Shown here piece by piece: positions 1-5,386 of a DNA stretch of 5,777 bases. Position 1 is the stretch's first letter. Every line of letters begins with the position of its first letter. The translations under genes were made by a program, and so were the position numbers. A model generated the notes under the pieces. That model saw only the letters and a program-made list of their open reading frames with translations, did no database searches and was not told the DNA's origin. Source of the DNA: an uncultured Rhodanobacteraceae bacterium (GTDB lineage Bacteria; Pseudomonadota; Gammaproteobacteria; Xanthomonadales; Ahniellaceae); the NCBI GenBank assembly GCA_937873105.1, contig CALMWD010000339.1, positions 1 to 5,777 of the forward strand, given 5' to 3'.

Positions 1-174
1 GCGCACGACCTGCTCGACCTTGCGCAGCACGCGCAGGCCCAGCGGCGTCCAAGTGTACAGGCCGGCGGCGAGCTTGCGGATCATGCCGGCACGCAGCATC
101 AGCTTCTGGCTGACGATGTCGGCATCGGCGGGCGTTTCCTTGGTGGTGCTGAGATGGAACTGCGAAAGGCGCAT
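1..174 (-). CDS. proS: Prolyl-tRNA synthetase, N-terminal 58 codons (partial)
   Basis: Prolyl-tRNA synthetase is a cytoplasmic class II aminoacyl-tRNA synthetase that charges tRNA-Pro with proline. Only the N-terminus is here, and the gene runs off the left edge. The protein begins [20 protein letters not shown] and continues with the stretch [20 protein letters not shown] and then [18 protein letters not shown]. This matches the conserved start of bacterial ProS (E. coli begins with an MRTSQYLLSTLKETPADAE-like segment). The ATG at 174 gives the normal family N-terminus. No strong Shine-Dalgarno is seen before it; the 40-base gap from the upstream DUF4124-type gene holds only a short inverted repeat. 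The gene probably shares a transcript with the two small envelope-protein genes upstream. The catalytic motifs 2 and 3, and any editing domain, lie outside the window. Confidence 0.95.
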   Translation of the reverse strand, partial: MRLSQFHLSTTKETPADADIVSQKLMLRAGMIRKLAAGLYTWTPLGLRVLRKVEQVVR

Positions 175-196
175 CGGACGGGCTCGAATGAGGCAG

Positions 197-216
197 AGCC
201 GCCGATTCTAGCGGCT
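197..216 (-). repeat. Short inverted repeat between DUF4124-type gene and proS
   Basis: A perfect 6-base inverted repeat, AGCCGC (197-202) and GCGGCT (211-216), surrounds an 8-base loop and overlaps the stop codon (217-215) of the upstream gene. There is no T-run after it on the minus strand, so it does not look like an intrinsic terminator. It could be a small RNA hairpin ahead of proS or chance in GC-rich DNA. Confidence 0.3.
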
Positions 217-532
217 ACTGCGCGGGCGGCGCGCTCGGTTCGGCGAGTCCAAGGTCCGGCACCACGGTCGGGACCGTATTGACGTTCGGGGTGCCGGTGA
301 TGCGCTCGAAGGGGCGGTCGACGGGCGGTTGGTCGGTGTAGTTCCAGACGCCGGATTCGTCCTTCCACTTGTAGAGGATCGCGTCATTCGCCGTCGCGCG
401 CGGCAGTGCCGCGGGATTCCCGGTGGCAGCGGCGTCGCCGAGGGATTCATGATCGGCGGACCGATTCAGGGCCCAGAAGACCGCCGCCAGCAGCGCTCCC
501 GCCAGAACGGCGTGGCCCGCCTTGAGTGCCAT
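215..532 (-). CDS. Small membrane-anchored DUF4124-type protein
   Basis: A 105-residue protein of unknown function. Residues about 5-22 form a hydrophobic segment with no clear signal-peptidase site, so it is probably a membrane anchor with the rest in the periplasm. Residues about 51-78 (ILYKWKDESGVWNYTDQPP) match the DUF4124 core, in which an aromatic-Lys-Trp-x-Asp-x-x-Gly segment is followed by Y-T/G-D/K-x-P-P. The C-terminal 25 residues are rich in Pro, Val and Ala and look unstructured. The start ATG (532) lies 2 bases after the stop of the upstream DUF4124-type gene, so the two are probably cotranscribed and translationally coupled. No good Shine-Dalgarno is present. The two genes share the core motif but little else, as expected of an old duplication or of family members brought together. 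Molecular role unknown. Confidence 0.8.
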   Translation of the reverse strand: MALKAGHAVLAGALLAAVFWALNRSADHESLGDAAATGNPAALPRATANDAILYKWKDESGVWNYTDQPPVDRPFERITGTPNVNTVPTVVPDLGLAEPSAPPAQ

Positions 533-534
533 GA

Positions 535-939
535 TCAGTCGCAGAATCGCTCGATCTGCTTGCGCGTGCGCTCCGCCTCGGCGCGTTGCTCCTCCATCGA
601 CAGTTCTTCCGGCTCGCCGTCGCCGTCGCGGTCGGCGCGTACCGACACCGCGGTATCCAGGACCTTCAGGTTCTCACGGAGCTTGGCACACTGCTCCGCG
701 GTAGCCACCGGAACGCCGTTGCGCGCCTTCTCCTTGCGAAGGCGCTCCGCGGCTTCCTCTTCGGTCTCGGATGCGGCCTTCGCTCGCACGGTCAGTGCCT
801 CGGCCTGCTGGTCTTTCGGGGGCTTGGTCCCGTAGTGCCAAGTGCCGTTGGCATCCTGCCACTTGTAATACTTCTCCGCGCTTGCCGGAGTCGCCGCCAC
901 CAGAGCGGCGAACACGAGGACTGCCAGTTGGGTTCTCAT
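535..939 (-). CDS. Secreted DUF4124-type protein
   Basis: A 134-residue protein with a classical Sec signal peptide: charged start, hydrophobic residues 4-16, and a probable cleavage after Ala21 (PASA|EKYY). The mature protein opens with the DUF4124 core (residues 22-45, EKYYKWQDANGTWHYGTKPP). A charged, probably helical stretch follows (about 55-75), then a pair of cysteines at 84 and 133, which could form a disulfide in the periplasm, and a second charged helix (about 114-132). A DxDxDG-like segment at 103-108 is probably a turn between helices. The start is well supported by AGGAGG 8 bases upstream. It is the first gene of the minus-strand group leading to proS. The family is common in Xanthomonadales-type genomes, with no firm function; a peptidoglycan- or envelope-associated role is a guess. 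Confidence 0.85.
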   Translation of the reverse strand: MRTQLAVLVFAALVAATPASAEKYYKWQDANGTWHYGTKPPKDQQAEALTVRAKAASETEEEAAERLRKEKARNGVPVATAEQCAKLRENLKVLDTAVSVRADRDGDGEPEELSMEEQRAEAERTRKQIERFCD

Positions 940-947
940 CGCCCTTG

Positions 948-953
948 CCTCCT
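948..953 (-). promoter_or_regulatory. Strong ribosome binding site for the secreted DUF4124-type gene
   Basis: CCTCCT on the plus strand reads AGGAGG on the minus strand, 8 bases before the ATG at 939. It is a near-ideal Shine-Dalgarno and fixes the start of the 134-residue protein. Confidence 0.85.
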
Positions 954-965
954 GAAAGTGGGGCG

Positions 966-971
966 AGTGTA
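966..971 (-). promoter_or_regulatory. Candidate -10 element for the minus-strand DUF4124/proS group
   Basis: On the minus strand this reads TACACT, matching TATAAT at four of six bases. Transcription would start near 959, leaving a leader of about 20 bases that contains the AGGAGG site. No convincing -35 is seen at 16-18 bases spacing (the best position reads GCGAAG), so the promoter may be weak or activator-dependent. Confidence 0.4.
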
Positions 972-973
972 AC

Positions 974-994
974 GCGAACCCGGGCCGGCTTCGC
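974..994. repeat. Inverted repeat in the divergent promoter region, possible operator
   Basis: GCGAA (974-978) and TTCGC (990-994) form perfect arms around an 11-base GC-only centre that itself holds CCCGGG (979-984) and GCCGGC (984-989). The repeat lies between the two candidate -10 elements (966-971 minus, 995-1000 plus) and covers the place where both -35 regions should be. This is a suitable position for a regulator acting on both directions, but GC-rich DNA forms short palindromes by chance. Confidence 0.3.
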
Positions 995-1000
995 TAAACT
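995..1000 (+). promoter_or_regulatory. Candidate -10 element immediately before pssA
   Basis: TAAACT, preceded by CGC, ends only 6 bases before the pssA ATG. It matches TATAAT at four of six bases. Initiation 7 bases after it would begin at or beside the A of the start codon, giving a leaderless message. This agrees with the lack of any Shine-Dalgarno before pssA. No clear -35 is visible. Confidence 0.4.
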
Positions 1001-1006
1001 CGGCCC

Positions 1007-1771
1007 ATGAGCGAATCCCCGGTTGTCCCCGCCCGTCATCCCGGCATCTACCTGCTGCCGAACCTGTTCACGACCGCCGGCATGATGGCCGGCTTCTTCG
1101 CGATCATCTCCGCCTTCAACGGCAAGTTCACCGAGGCGGCGATCGCGGTCTTCGTGGCCGGCCTGCTCGACGGCGTCGACGGCCGCATCGCGCGCATGAC
1201 CAACACCCAGAGCGATTTCGGCGTGCAGTACGACTCGCTCGCCGACCTCGTCAGCTTCGGCGTGGCGCCGGGCGTGGTGATGTACGCCTGGGCCCTGATC
1301 GAGCTGAAGGCCTACGGCGCGATCATGGGCAAGGTCGGCTGGGCCGCGGCCTTCGTCTACACCGCCTGCGCGGCGATGCGCCTGGCGCGTTTCAACACCC
1401 AGGTCGGCGTCGTCGACAAGCGCTATTTCCAGGGACTGGCCAGCCCGGCCTCGGCCGCGCTGATGATGTCCTTCGTCTGGACCATGGACGACCATGCGGT
1501 GCCGGGCAGTCGCGTCGCCTTCATCGCGCTCGGCGTGACCCTGACCGCCGCCATCCTGATGGTGTCGCGCCTGCGCTACTGGAGCTTCAAGGCCAAGCCG
1601 GAGTCGGAGCGCGTGCCCTTCATCTGGATCCCGCTGGCGCTCGGCATCATCGTGCTGCTGGTGGTCGATCCGCCGCGCGTGCTGCTCGGCATCGCCGTGG
1701 TCTACGTGCTGCACGGCCCGTTGCTGACGCTCTGGGGCATGCGCAAACGCCGCGAGCGCCCGGCCGCCTGA
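1007..1771 (+). CDS. pssA: CDP-diacylglycerol-serine O-phosphatidyltransferase (phosphatidylserine synthase)
   Basis: An inner-membrane enzyme that makes phosphatidylserine from CDP-diacylglycerol and L-serine, the committed step to phosphatidylethanolamine. The 254-residue protein carries the CDP-alcohol phosphatidyltransferase signature at residues 55-80: D55, D58, G59, A62, R63, G72, D76 and D80 (DGVDGRIAR ... GVQYDSLAD), the metal- and CMP-binding residues of the family. YDSLADLVSFGVAP and the later MRLARFN (124-130) and LASPASA (144-150) are typical of the integral-membrane (type II) PssA rather than the phospholipase-D-like E. coli enzyme. About six to eight hydrophobic segments follow the N-terminal one; the C-terminus is basic (MRKRRERPAA). 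The start at 1007 has no Shine-Dalgarno but a TAAACT box 6 bases upstream, suggesting a leaderless mRNA. One base separates its stop from the phosphatase gene, making it the first gene of the coupled run. Confidence 0.93.
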   Translation: MSESPVVPARHPGIYLLPNLFTTAGMMAGFFAIISAFNGKFTEAAIAVFVAGLLDGVDGRIARMTNTQSDFGVQYDSLADLVSFGVAPGVVMYAWALIELKAYGAIMGKVGWAAAFVYTACAAMRLARFNTQVGVVDKRYFQGLASPASAALMMSFVWTMDDHAVPGSRVAFIALGVTLTAAILMVSRLRYWSFKAKPESERVPFIWIPLALGIIVLLVVDPPRVLLGIAVVYVLHGPLLTLWGMRKRRERPAA

Positions 1772-1772
1772 G

Positions 1773-3032
1773 ATGAACGCGCTGCCGTTCACCGAACGCA
1801 GCAACGGCCGTCGCGCCAACGACCAGGCGCTGGCCCTGGTCGCCGATCTCGCCCAGTCGCTGGCCTCGACCCTGGACCTCGACGCGGCGCTGAACCTGGC
1901 GCTGGGGCGCATCGTCGGCGCCCTCGGCGCGCTCGGCGGCGCGGTTTTCCTGCTCGATGCCGCGACCCGCGAACTGGTCTGCCGCGCCTGCGCCGGGCCG
2001 GTCGACATCCAGGGCCTGCGCATCCCGGCCGATCGCGGCATCGTCGGCCGTGCGCTCACCACCGGCCAGTGCCAGATCGTGCGCGACGCCGCCACCGATC
2101 CGGACTTCACCGGCGCCATCGATCGCATCACCGGCGTGCGCACGCAGTCCATGCTGGGCACGCCGCTGATGACGGCGCGCGGCCCGATCGGCGTCCTGCA
2201 GGTGATCAACAAGTGTGACGGCGCGCTGTTCGACGAGGCCGACCGCGACCTGCTGCGCGCGCTGGCGGCGCCGGCCGCGCTCGCGGCGAGCAATGCCGCC
2301 CTGACCGCCGACCTGCTCGAACACGCGCGCATCCGCCGCGAACTTCAGCTGGCGCGGCGCATGCAGCGTTCGCTGCTGCCGAAGCGCCGCCGCGGCGGCT
2401 TTCCGATCCTGGCCGTGAACCATCCGGCGAGCGAGATCTCCGGAGACTTCTACGATTACTTCGACCTGCCCGACGGGCGCATCGGCTTCGCGGTCGGCGA
2501 TGTCGCCGGCAAGGGGCTGGATGCCGCCTTCCTGATGCTGCGTTGCGCCAGCCTGCTGCGCTTCGCCGGCAAGGAAGGACTCTCGCCCTCGGTCTGGCTG
2601 GCGCGCGCCAACGACGACCTGTGCGAGACGGTGGCAGGCGGCACCTTCGTCTGCGTCGCGGTCGGTTATTACGATCCGGCCACGCGCACCGCGACCTGGG
2701 CCAATGCCGGTTTTCCGCCGGTGCTGGTGCACGGCCCTGCCGGCAGCGAACTGTTCCGTGCCGAAGGACCGCCGCTCGGCATCGTGCCGGGCATGAACTT
2801 TCCGGTGCAGCAGGCGACCTTGGCCGGTCGCAGCCTGTACCTGTTCTCGGACGGCGTCACCGACGCCCGCGACGCTTCGCGGCGCGTGCTCGGCGTCGAC
2901 GGCGTGGTCGACCTGGTCGCGCGCCATGCCCAATGGCGGCCGGAGACGCGACTGCGCCGCATCGTCGGGGAGTTGCGCCGGCGCACGCTGTCCGACGACA
3001 CCACCCTGCTGATGATCGAGGCCGCGGCATGA
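1773..3032 (+). CDS. GAF-domain SpoIIE/RsbU-type PP2C serine phosphatase
   Basis: A 419-residue signalling phosphatase, expected to remove phosphate from the phosphorylated STAS protein two genes downstream. Residues about 20-175 form a GAF sensor domain (GLRIPADRGIVGRALTTGQ, MLGTPLMT, GVLQVINK...FDEAD). Residues 185-204 hold the helical linker typical of the family (RRELQLARRMQRSLLP), which passes the signal to the catalytic domain. Residues about 212-417 form the SpoIIE/PP2C domain, with the metal-binding acids in place: D225 (EISGDFYDYF), D243 (VGDVAGKGLDAA), D360 (FSDGVTDARD) and D408/D409 (DDTTLLMIEA). There is no membrane segment, so it should be cytoplasmic. The ATG follows the pssA stop by one base with no clear Shine-Dalgarno; its stop overlaps the kinase start by ATGA. 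The ligand of the GAF domain is not known. The family assignment is firm; the substrate is inferred from the neighbours. Confidence 0.93.
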   Translation: MNALPFTERSNGRRANDQALALVADLAQSLASTLDLDAALNLALGRIVGALGALGGAVFLLDAATRELVCRACAGPVDIQGLRIPADRGIVGRALTTGQCQIVRDAATDPDFTGAIDRITGVRTQSMLGTPLMTARGPIGVLQVINKCDGALFDEADRDLLRALAAPAALAASNAALTADLLEHARIRRELQLARRMQRSLLPKRRRGGFPILAVNHPASEISGDFYDYFDLPDGRIGFAVGDVAGKGLDAAFLMLRCASLLRFAGKEGLSPSVWLARANDDLCETVAGGTFVCVAVGYYDPATRTATWANAGFPPVLVHGPAGSELFRAEGPPLGIVPGMNFPVQQATLAGRSLYLFSDGVTDARDASRRVLGVDGVVDLVARHAQWRPETRLRRIVGELRRRTLSDDTTLLMIEAAA

Positions 3033-3457
3033 GCGCGCCGCCGCTGCTGCGCCTCGACTTCCCGGCGCGGGCCGAGTCGCTGGCCGAGGTGCGCGCCGCG
3101 GTGCAGCGCACCTTGTCGGCGCAGGGCATGGAATCGCGCGTCGTCGCGCGCCTCGTGCTCGCGATCGACGAAGCCTGCGCCAACATCATCCGCCATGCCT
3201 ACCGCGGTTGCGGCGACGGCACGATCGCGCTGCGCATCGCACGCCATCGCGGGCGCCTGCGCTTCCGCCTGCGCGATCGCGCGCCGGCGGTCGATCCCGG
3301 TTGCGTGCGGCCGCGCGACCTGAGCGAATGCCGGCCGGGCGGGCTCGGCATCAACATCATCGACGACACCATGGACCATTGGCGGCTGCGGCCGCTGAAG
3401 CGCCGTTGCGGCAATGTGCTGACGATGGTGCGACGACTGCGCACGAGGAAGACATGA
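3029..3457 (+). CDS. RsbW/SpoIIAB-type GHKL serine kinase (anti-sigma-factor-like)
   Basis: A 142-residue single-domain ATPase of the HATPase_c/RsbW family. Members phosphorylate a partner STAS protein on serine and, when free, sequester an output protein. The N box is at 44-57 (LAIDEACANIIRHA; E48 and N52 for Mg-ATP). The G1 region is at 82-90, with the key D83, but reads DRAPAVDP rather than the usual DxGxG. The G2 region is GGLGINII (104-111), followed by DTMDHW. The 4-base ATGA overlap with the phosphatase and a GAGG at 3018-3021, 7 bases upstream, support the start. Its stop again overlaps the STAS gene by ATGA. No sigma factor is encoded nearby, so any sequestered target is unknown. The protein is cytoplasmic. 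It could be a pure kinase with no sequestering role. Confidence 0.9.
   Translation: MSAPPLLRLDFPARAESLAEVRAAVQRTLSAQGMESRVVARLVLAIDEACANIIRHAYRGCGDGTIALRIARHRGRLRFRLRDRAPAVDPGCVRPRDLSECRPGGLGINIIDDTMDHWRLRPLKRRCGNVLTMVRRLRTRKT
3445..3450 (+). promoter_or_regulatory. Ribosome binding site of the STAS gene inside the kinase gene
   Basis: GAGGAA ends 3 bases before the ATG at 3454. It is within the last codons of the kinase gene and supports the overlapping start of the STAS protein. The spacing is short, so translational coupling probably helps. Confidence 0.55.
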
Positions 3458-3789
3458 CGGACAAGGGCAGCGAATTGCGCCGCGACGGCGATTGGGCGGT
3501 CTTGCGCATCTGGGGCGAGGTCGATCTGTCCTGGTCGCAGGACGTGCGTCGCCAGGTGCTCGAAGCCTACGCCAAGGCGAAGGCCCTGGCGGTGCAGCTG
3601 GATGGCGTCAGCTACATCGACTCCTCCGGCATCGCCGCCCTGGTCGAGGGCTTCCAGCATGCACGCAGCAAGGGCGGCCGCTTCGCGCTGCTGGCACCGA
3701 GCGAAGCCGTGCGCGCGGTGCTGGAACTGGCGCGGCTCGATCGCGTGTTCCCGATCTACGACGACCTCGGGGCGGCGCGCAGCGGATGA
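3454..3789 (+). CDS. STAS-domain protein (SpoIIAA/RsbV-like anti-sigma antagonist; possible MlaB-like role)
   Basis: A 111-residue single STAS domain covering nearly the whole protein. The motif YIDSSGIAAL (54-63) contains the expected phosphoacceptor serine (S57 or S58) at the tip of the conserved helix. GRFALLAPSEAVRAVLELARLDRVFPIYDD (75-104) is the usual second half of the fold. Next to a GHKL kinase and a PP2C phosphatase, the simplest reading is the switch protein of a partner-switching module. The gene also overlaps the mlaE-like gene by ATGA. In the E. coli lipid transporter the STAS subunit MlaB binds the ATPase MlaF, so this protein may instead, or in addition, be the transporter subunit. 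E. coli MlaB carries a threonine at the equivalent site, where here two serines are found. The family call is firm; which role applies is open. Confidence 0.9.
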   Translation: MTDKGSELRRDGDWAVLRIWGEVDLSWSQDVRRQVLEAYAKAKALAVQLDGVSYIDSSGIAALVEGFQHARSKGGRFALLAPSEAVRAVLELARLDRVFPIYDDLGAARSG

Positions 3790-4586
3790 TCGCCGACGCC
3801 TTGCATCTGCTGAATCGTCTCGGTCGCCGCACGGTGATGGCGGTGGATGCGCTCGGCTATGCCGCCGGGCTGCTGGGCGAAGCGGTCGGGTTCGTGGTCT
3901 CCGGCCGCCGGCGCGGCCAGCCGGTGCGCCTGCAGGCCGTGGTCGAGCAGATGCGCCAGGTCGGCGTCGACGCCATCCCGATCGTGTTGCTGCTCTCTTT
4001 CACCGTGGGCCTGATGCTGGCCATCCAGTTCATCGCCACCTTGCGCGAGTTCGGCGCGCAGTCCCAGGTCGTCCTTGCGGTCGCGAAATCGGTGACGCGC
4101 GAATTCGGGGTGCTGATCACCGGCATCCTCGTCGCCGGGCGCTCGGGTTCCGCGTTCGCGGCGCGCATCGGCTCGATGTCGGTGTCGCAGGAAGTGGACG
4201 CGCTCGGCGTCATGGGCATCGACCCGGTGCGTTATCTGGTTGCCCCGGCCCTGCTGGCGATGCTGGTCATGCTGCCGGTGCTGACCGTCCTCGCCGACGC
4301 CGCCGCCATTCTCGGCGCGGCCATGTATTCGGCGCCGATGCTGGACATGAGCGTGCAGACCTACCTGACGCAGACGCTGTCGCAACTGACCCCGCGCGAC
4401 GTCTACGAAGGCCTGGCCAAGAGCATCGTGTTCGCGCTGCTGATCACGGTCATCGGCGTCGCCACCGGCTTCTCGGTGACCGGCGGCGCCGAAGGCGTGG
4501 GCCGCGCCACGACGCGCGCCGTGGTCCTGTCGATCACGGCCCTGATCGTCGCCGACATGGTCTTCAGCTTCTTCCTGAACCGATGA
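3786..4586 (+). CDS. mlaE: MlaE-type ABC transporter permease (phospholipid transport)
   Basis: A 266-residue inner-membrane permease of the MlaE/YrbE family, whose members move phospholipids between the inner membrane and a periplasmic MCE carrier. An amphipathic N-terminal helix (about 14-39) is followed by hydrophobic segments at about 62-84, 106-124, 150-180, 210-232 and 242-264. The family signature is clear at 112-147: TGILVAGRSGSAFAARIGSM followed by SVSQEVDALGVMGIDP. The length is normal (about 260). The ATG at 3786 overlaps the STAS stop by ATGA; there is no separate Shine-Dalgarno, so translation probably depends on reinitiation. The stop overlaps the ATPase gene by ATGA. No mlaD (MCE) or mlaC gene is in the window. 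The gene symbol follows the family; orthology to E. coli mlaE is not proven, since order and partners differ. Confidence 0.88.
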   Translation: MIADALHLLNRLGRRTVMAVDALGYAAGLLGEAVGFVVSGRRRGQPVRLQAVVEQMRQVGVDAIPIVLLLSFTVGLMLAIQFIATLREFGAQSQVVLAVAKSVTREFGVLITGILVAGRSGSAFAARIGSMSVSQEVDALGVMGIDPVRYLVAPALLAMLVMLPVLTVLADAAAILGAAMYSAPMLDMSVQTYLTQTLSQLTPRDVYEGLAKSIVFALLITVIGVATGFSVTGGAEGVGRATTRAVVLSITALIVADMVFSFFLNR

Positions 4587-5386
4587 ACGAGACGAACGCG
4601 CCGCTGATCGAAGTCGTCGGCCTGGAGGCCTTCTACGGGCGTCGGCGCATCCTGCACGGCGTCGACTTCAGCGTGAACCGCGGCGAGATCCGCGTGATCA
4701 TGGGCGGCTCGGGCTCGGGCAAGTCGACCCTGTTGCGCCACATCATCGGCCTGCAACGGCCGGTGTCGGGCACGGTCCGGATCCTCGGCGTCGATGTCGG
4801 CCGCGCCGGCGCGCAGGAACTGCTGGCGGTGCGGCGCAAGCTCGGCGTGTCCTTCCAGGGCGGGGCGCTGATCACCTCGATGTCGGTCGGCGACAACGTC
4901 GCCCTGCCGCTGCGCGAACACACGCAGCTCGACGAAACCACGATCCGCATCATGTCGCGGCTCAAGCTCGAGTTCGTCAACCTCGGCGGCTTCCACGACC
5001 TGATGCCCTCGCAGCTCTCGGGCGGCATGATCAAGCGCGCGGCCCTGGCGCGCGCCATCGTCATGGATCCGGAACTGCTGTTCTTCGACGAACCGAGCGC
5101 CGGCCTCGACCCGGTGGTCTCGGCCGAACTCGACGAGCTGATCCTGCGCCTGCGCGACGCGCTGCGCATGACCATCGTCGTCGTCACCCACGAACTCGAA
5201 TCGGCCTTCCGCATCGCCGACCGCATCACCGTGCTCGACCAGGGCGACATCCTGACCACGGGCACCGTCGCCGAGGTGCGTGCCAGCGAGAACGAGCGCA
5301 TCCAGGACCTGTTGCATCGGCGGCCGCGCTCGGTCGAGGTCGACGTCGACGACTACCTGCGGCGACTGACCGAGGAGGATGCGTGA
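4583..5386 (+). CDS. mlaF: MlaF-type ABC transporter ATPase (phospholipid transport)
   Basis: A 267-residue cytoplasmic ATPase that would power the MlaE-type permease encoded just before it. All nucleotide-binding motifs are intact: Walker A GGSGSGKST (41-49), Q-loop Q92 in FQGGAL, signature LSGGM (145-149) continuing IKRAALARA, Walker B LLFFDEP (165-171, catalytic E170), D-loop SAGLDP (172-177) and switch H203. FQGGALITSMSVGDNVALPL and LSGGMIKR are typical of the MlaF/Ttg2A group rather than other ABC families. Residues 246-267 form an acidic tail past the core; in E. coli the comparable tail of MlaF reaches the neighbouring subunit and the STAS protein MlaB. The start overlaps the permease stop by ATGA. 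The stop overlaps the next gene by GTGA. No gene for an MCE carrier is next to it. Confidence 0.9.
   Translation: MNETNAPLIEVVGLEAFYGRRRILHGVDFSVNRGEIRVIMGGSGSGKSTLLRHIIGLQRPVSGTVRILGVDVGRAGAQELLAVRRKLGVSFQGGALITSMSVGDNVALPLREHTQLDETTIRIMSRLKLEFVNLGGFHDLMPSQLSGGMIKRAALARAIVMDPELLFFDEPSAGLDPVVSAELDELILRLRDALRMTIVVVTHELESAFRIADRITVLDQGDILTTGTVAEVRASENERIQDLLHRRPRSVEVDVDDYLRRLTEEDA
5373..5378 (+). promoter_or_regulatory. Ribosome binding site deciding the GTG start of the MgtE-like gene
   Basis: AGGAGG lies 4 bases before the GTG at 5383, inside the end of the ATPase gene. An ATG directly after it (5379) is in another frame and opens no recognisable protein, so the GTG frame is preferred on protein evidence. 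Confidence 0.6.

Noticed and set aside
197..216. Hairpin as an intrinsic terminator before proS
   Set aside because: The stem is only 6 bases and no T-run follows on the minus strand; cotranscription into proS is more likely.
613..631. DxDxDG segment in the secreted DUF4124-type protein as a calcium-binding EF-hand loop
   Set aside because: The last metal ligand position of the loop (residue 114) is a Ser and there are no proper flanking EF-hand helices; a turn between helices is simpler.
674..2332. Long open frame on the minus strand opposite pssA and the phosphatase gene (about 550 codons)
   Set aside because: It lies antisense to two clearly identified genes, has a low-complexity Arg/Ala/Ser-rich translation and no recognisable domain. 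Such frames are common in GC-rich DNA.
1647..2933. Second long minus-strand frame opposite the phosphatase gene (about 430 codons)
   Set aside because: The translation is rich in Ala, Arg, Gln and His without family motifs; it mirrors the codon bias of the real gene.
2543..3028. Upstream extension of the RsbW-like kinase inside the phosphatase gene
   Set aside because: The extra residues are Arg-rich shadow of the PP2C domain; the GHKL domain fits entirely downstream of ATG 3029.
3602..4582. Possible long N-terminal extension of the MlaF-like ATPase in the same frame
   Set aside because: The upstream in-frame sequence overlaps the permease and STAS genes and is low-complexity; the conserved ABC domain starts just after the ATG at 4583, which overlaps the permease stop.
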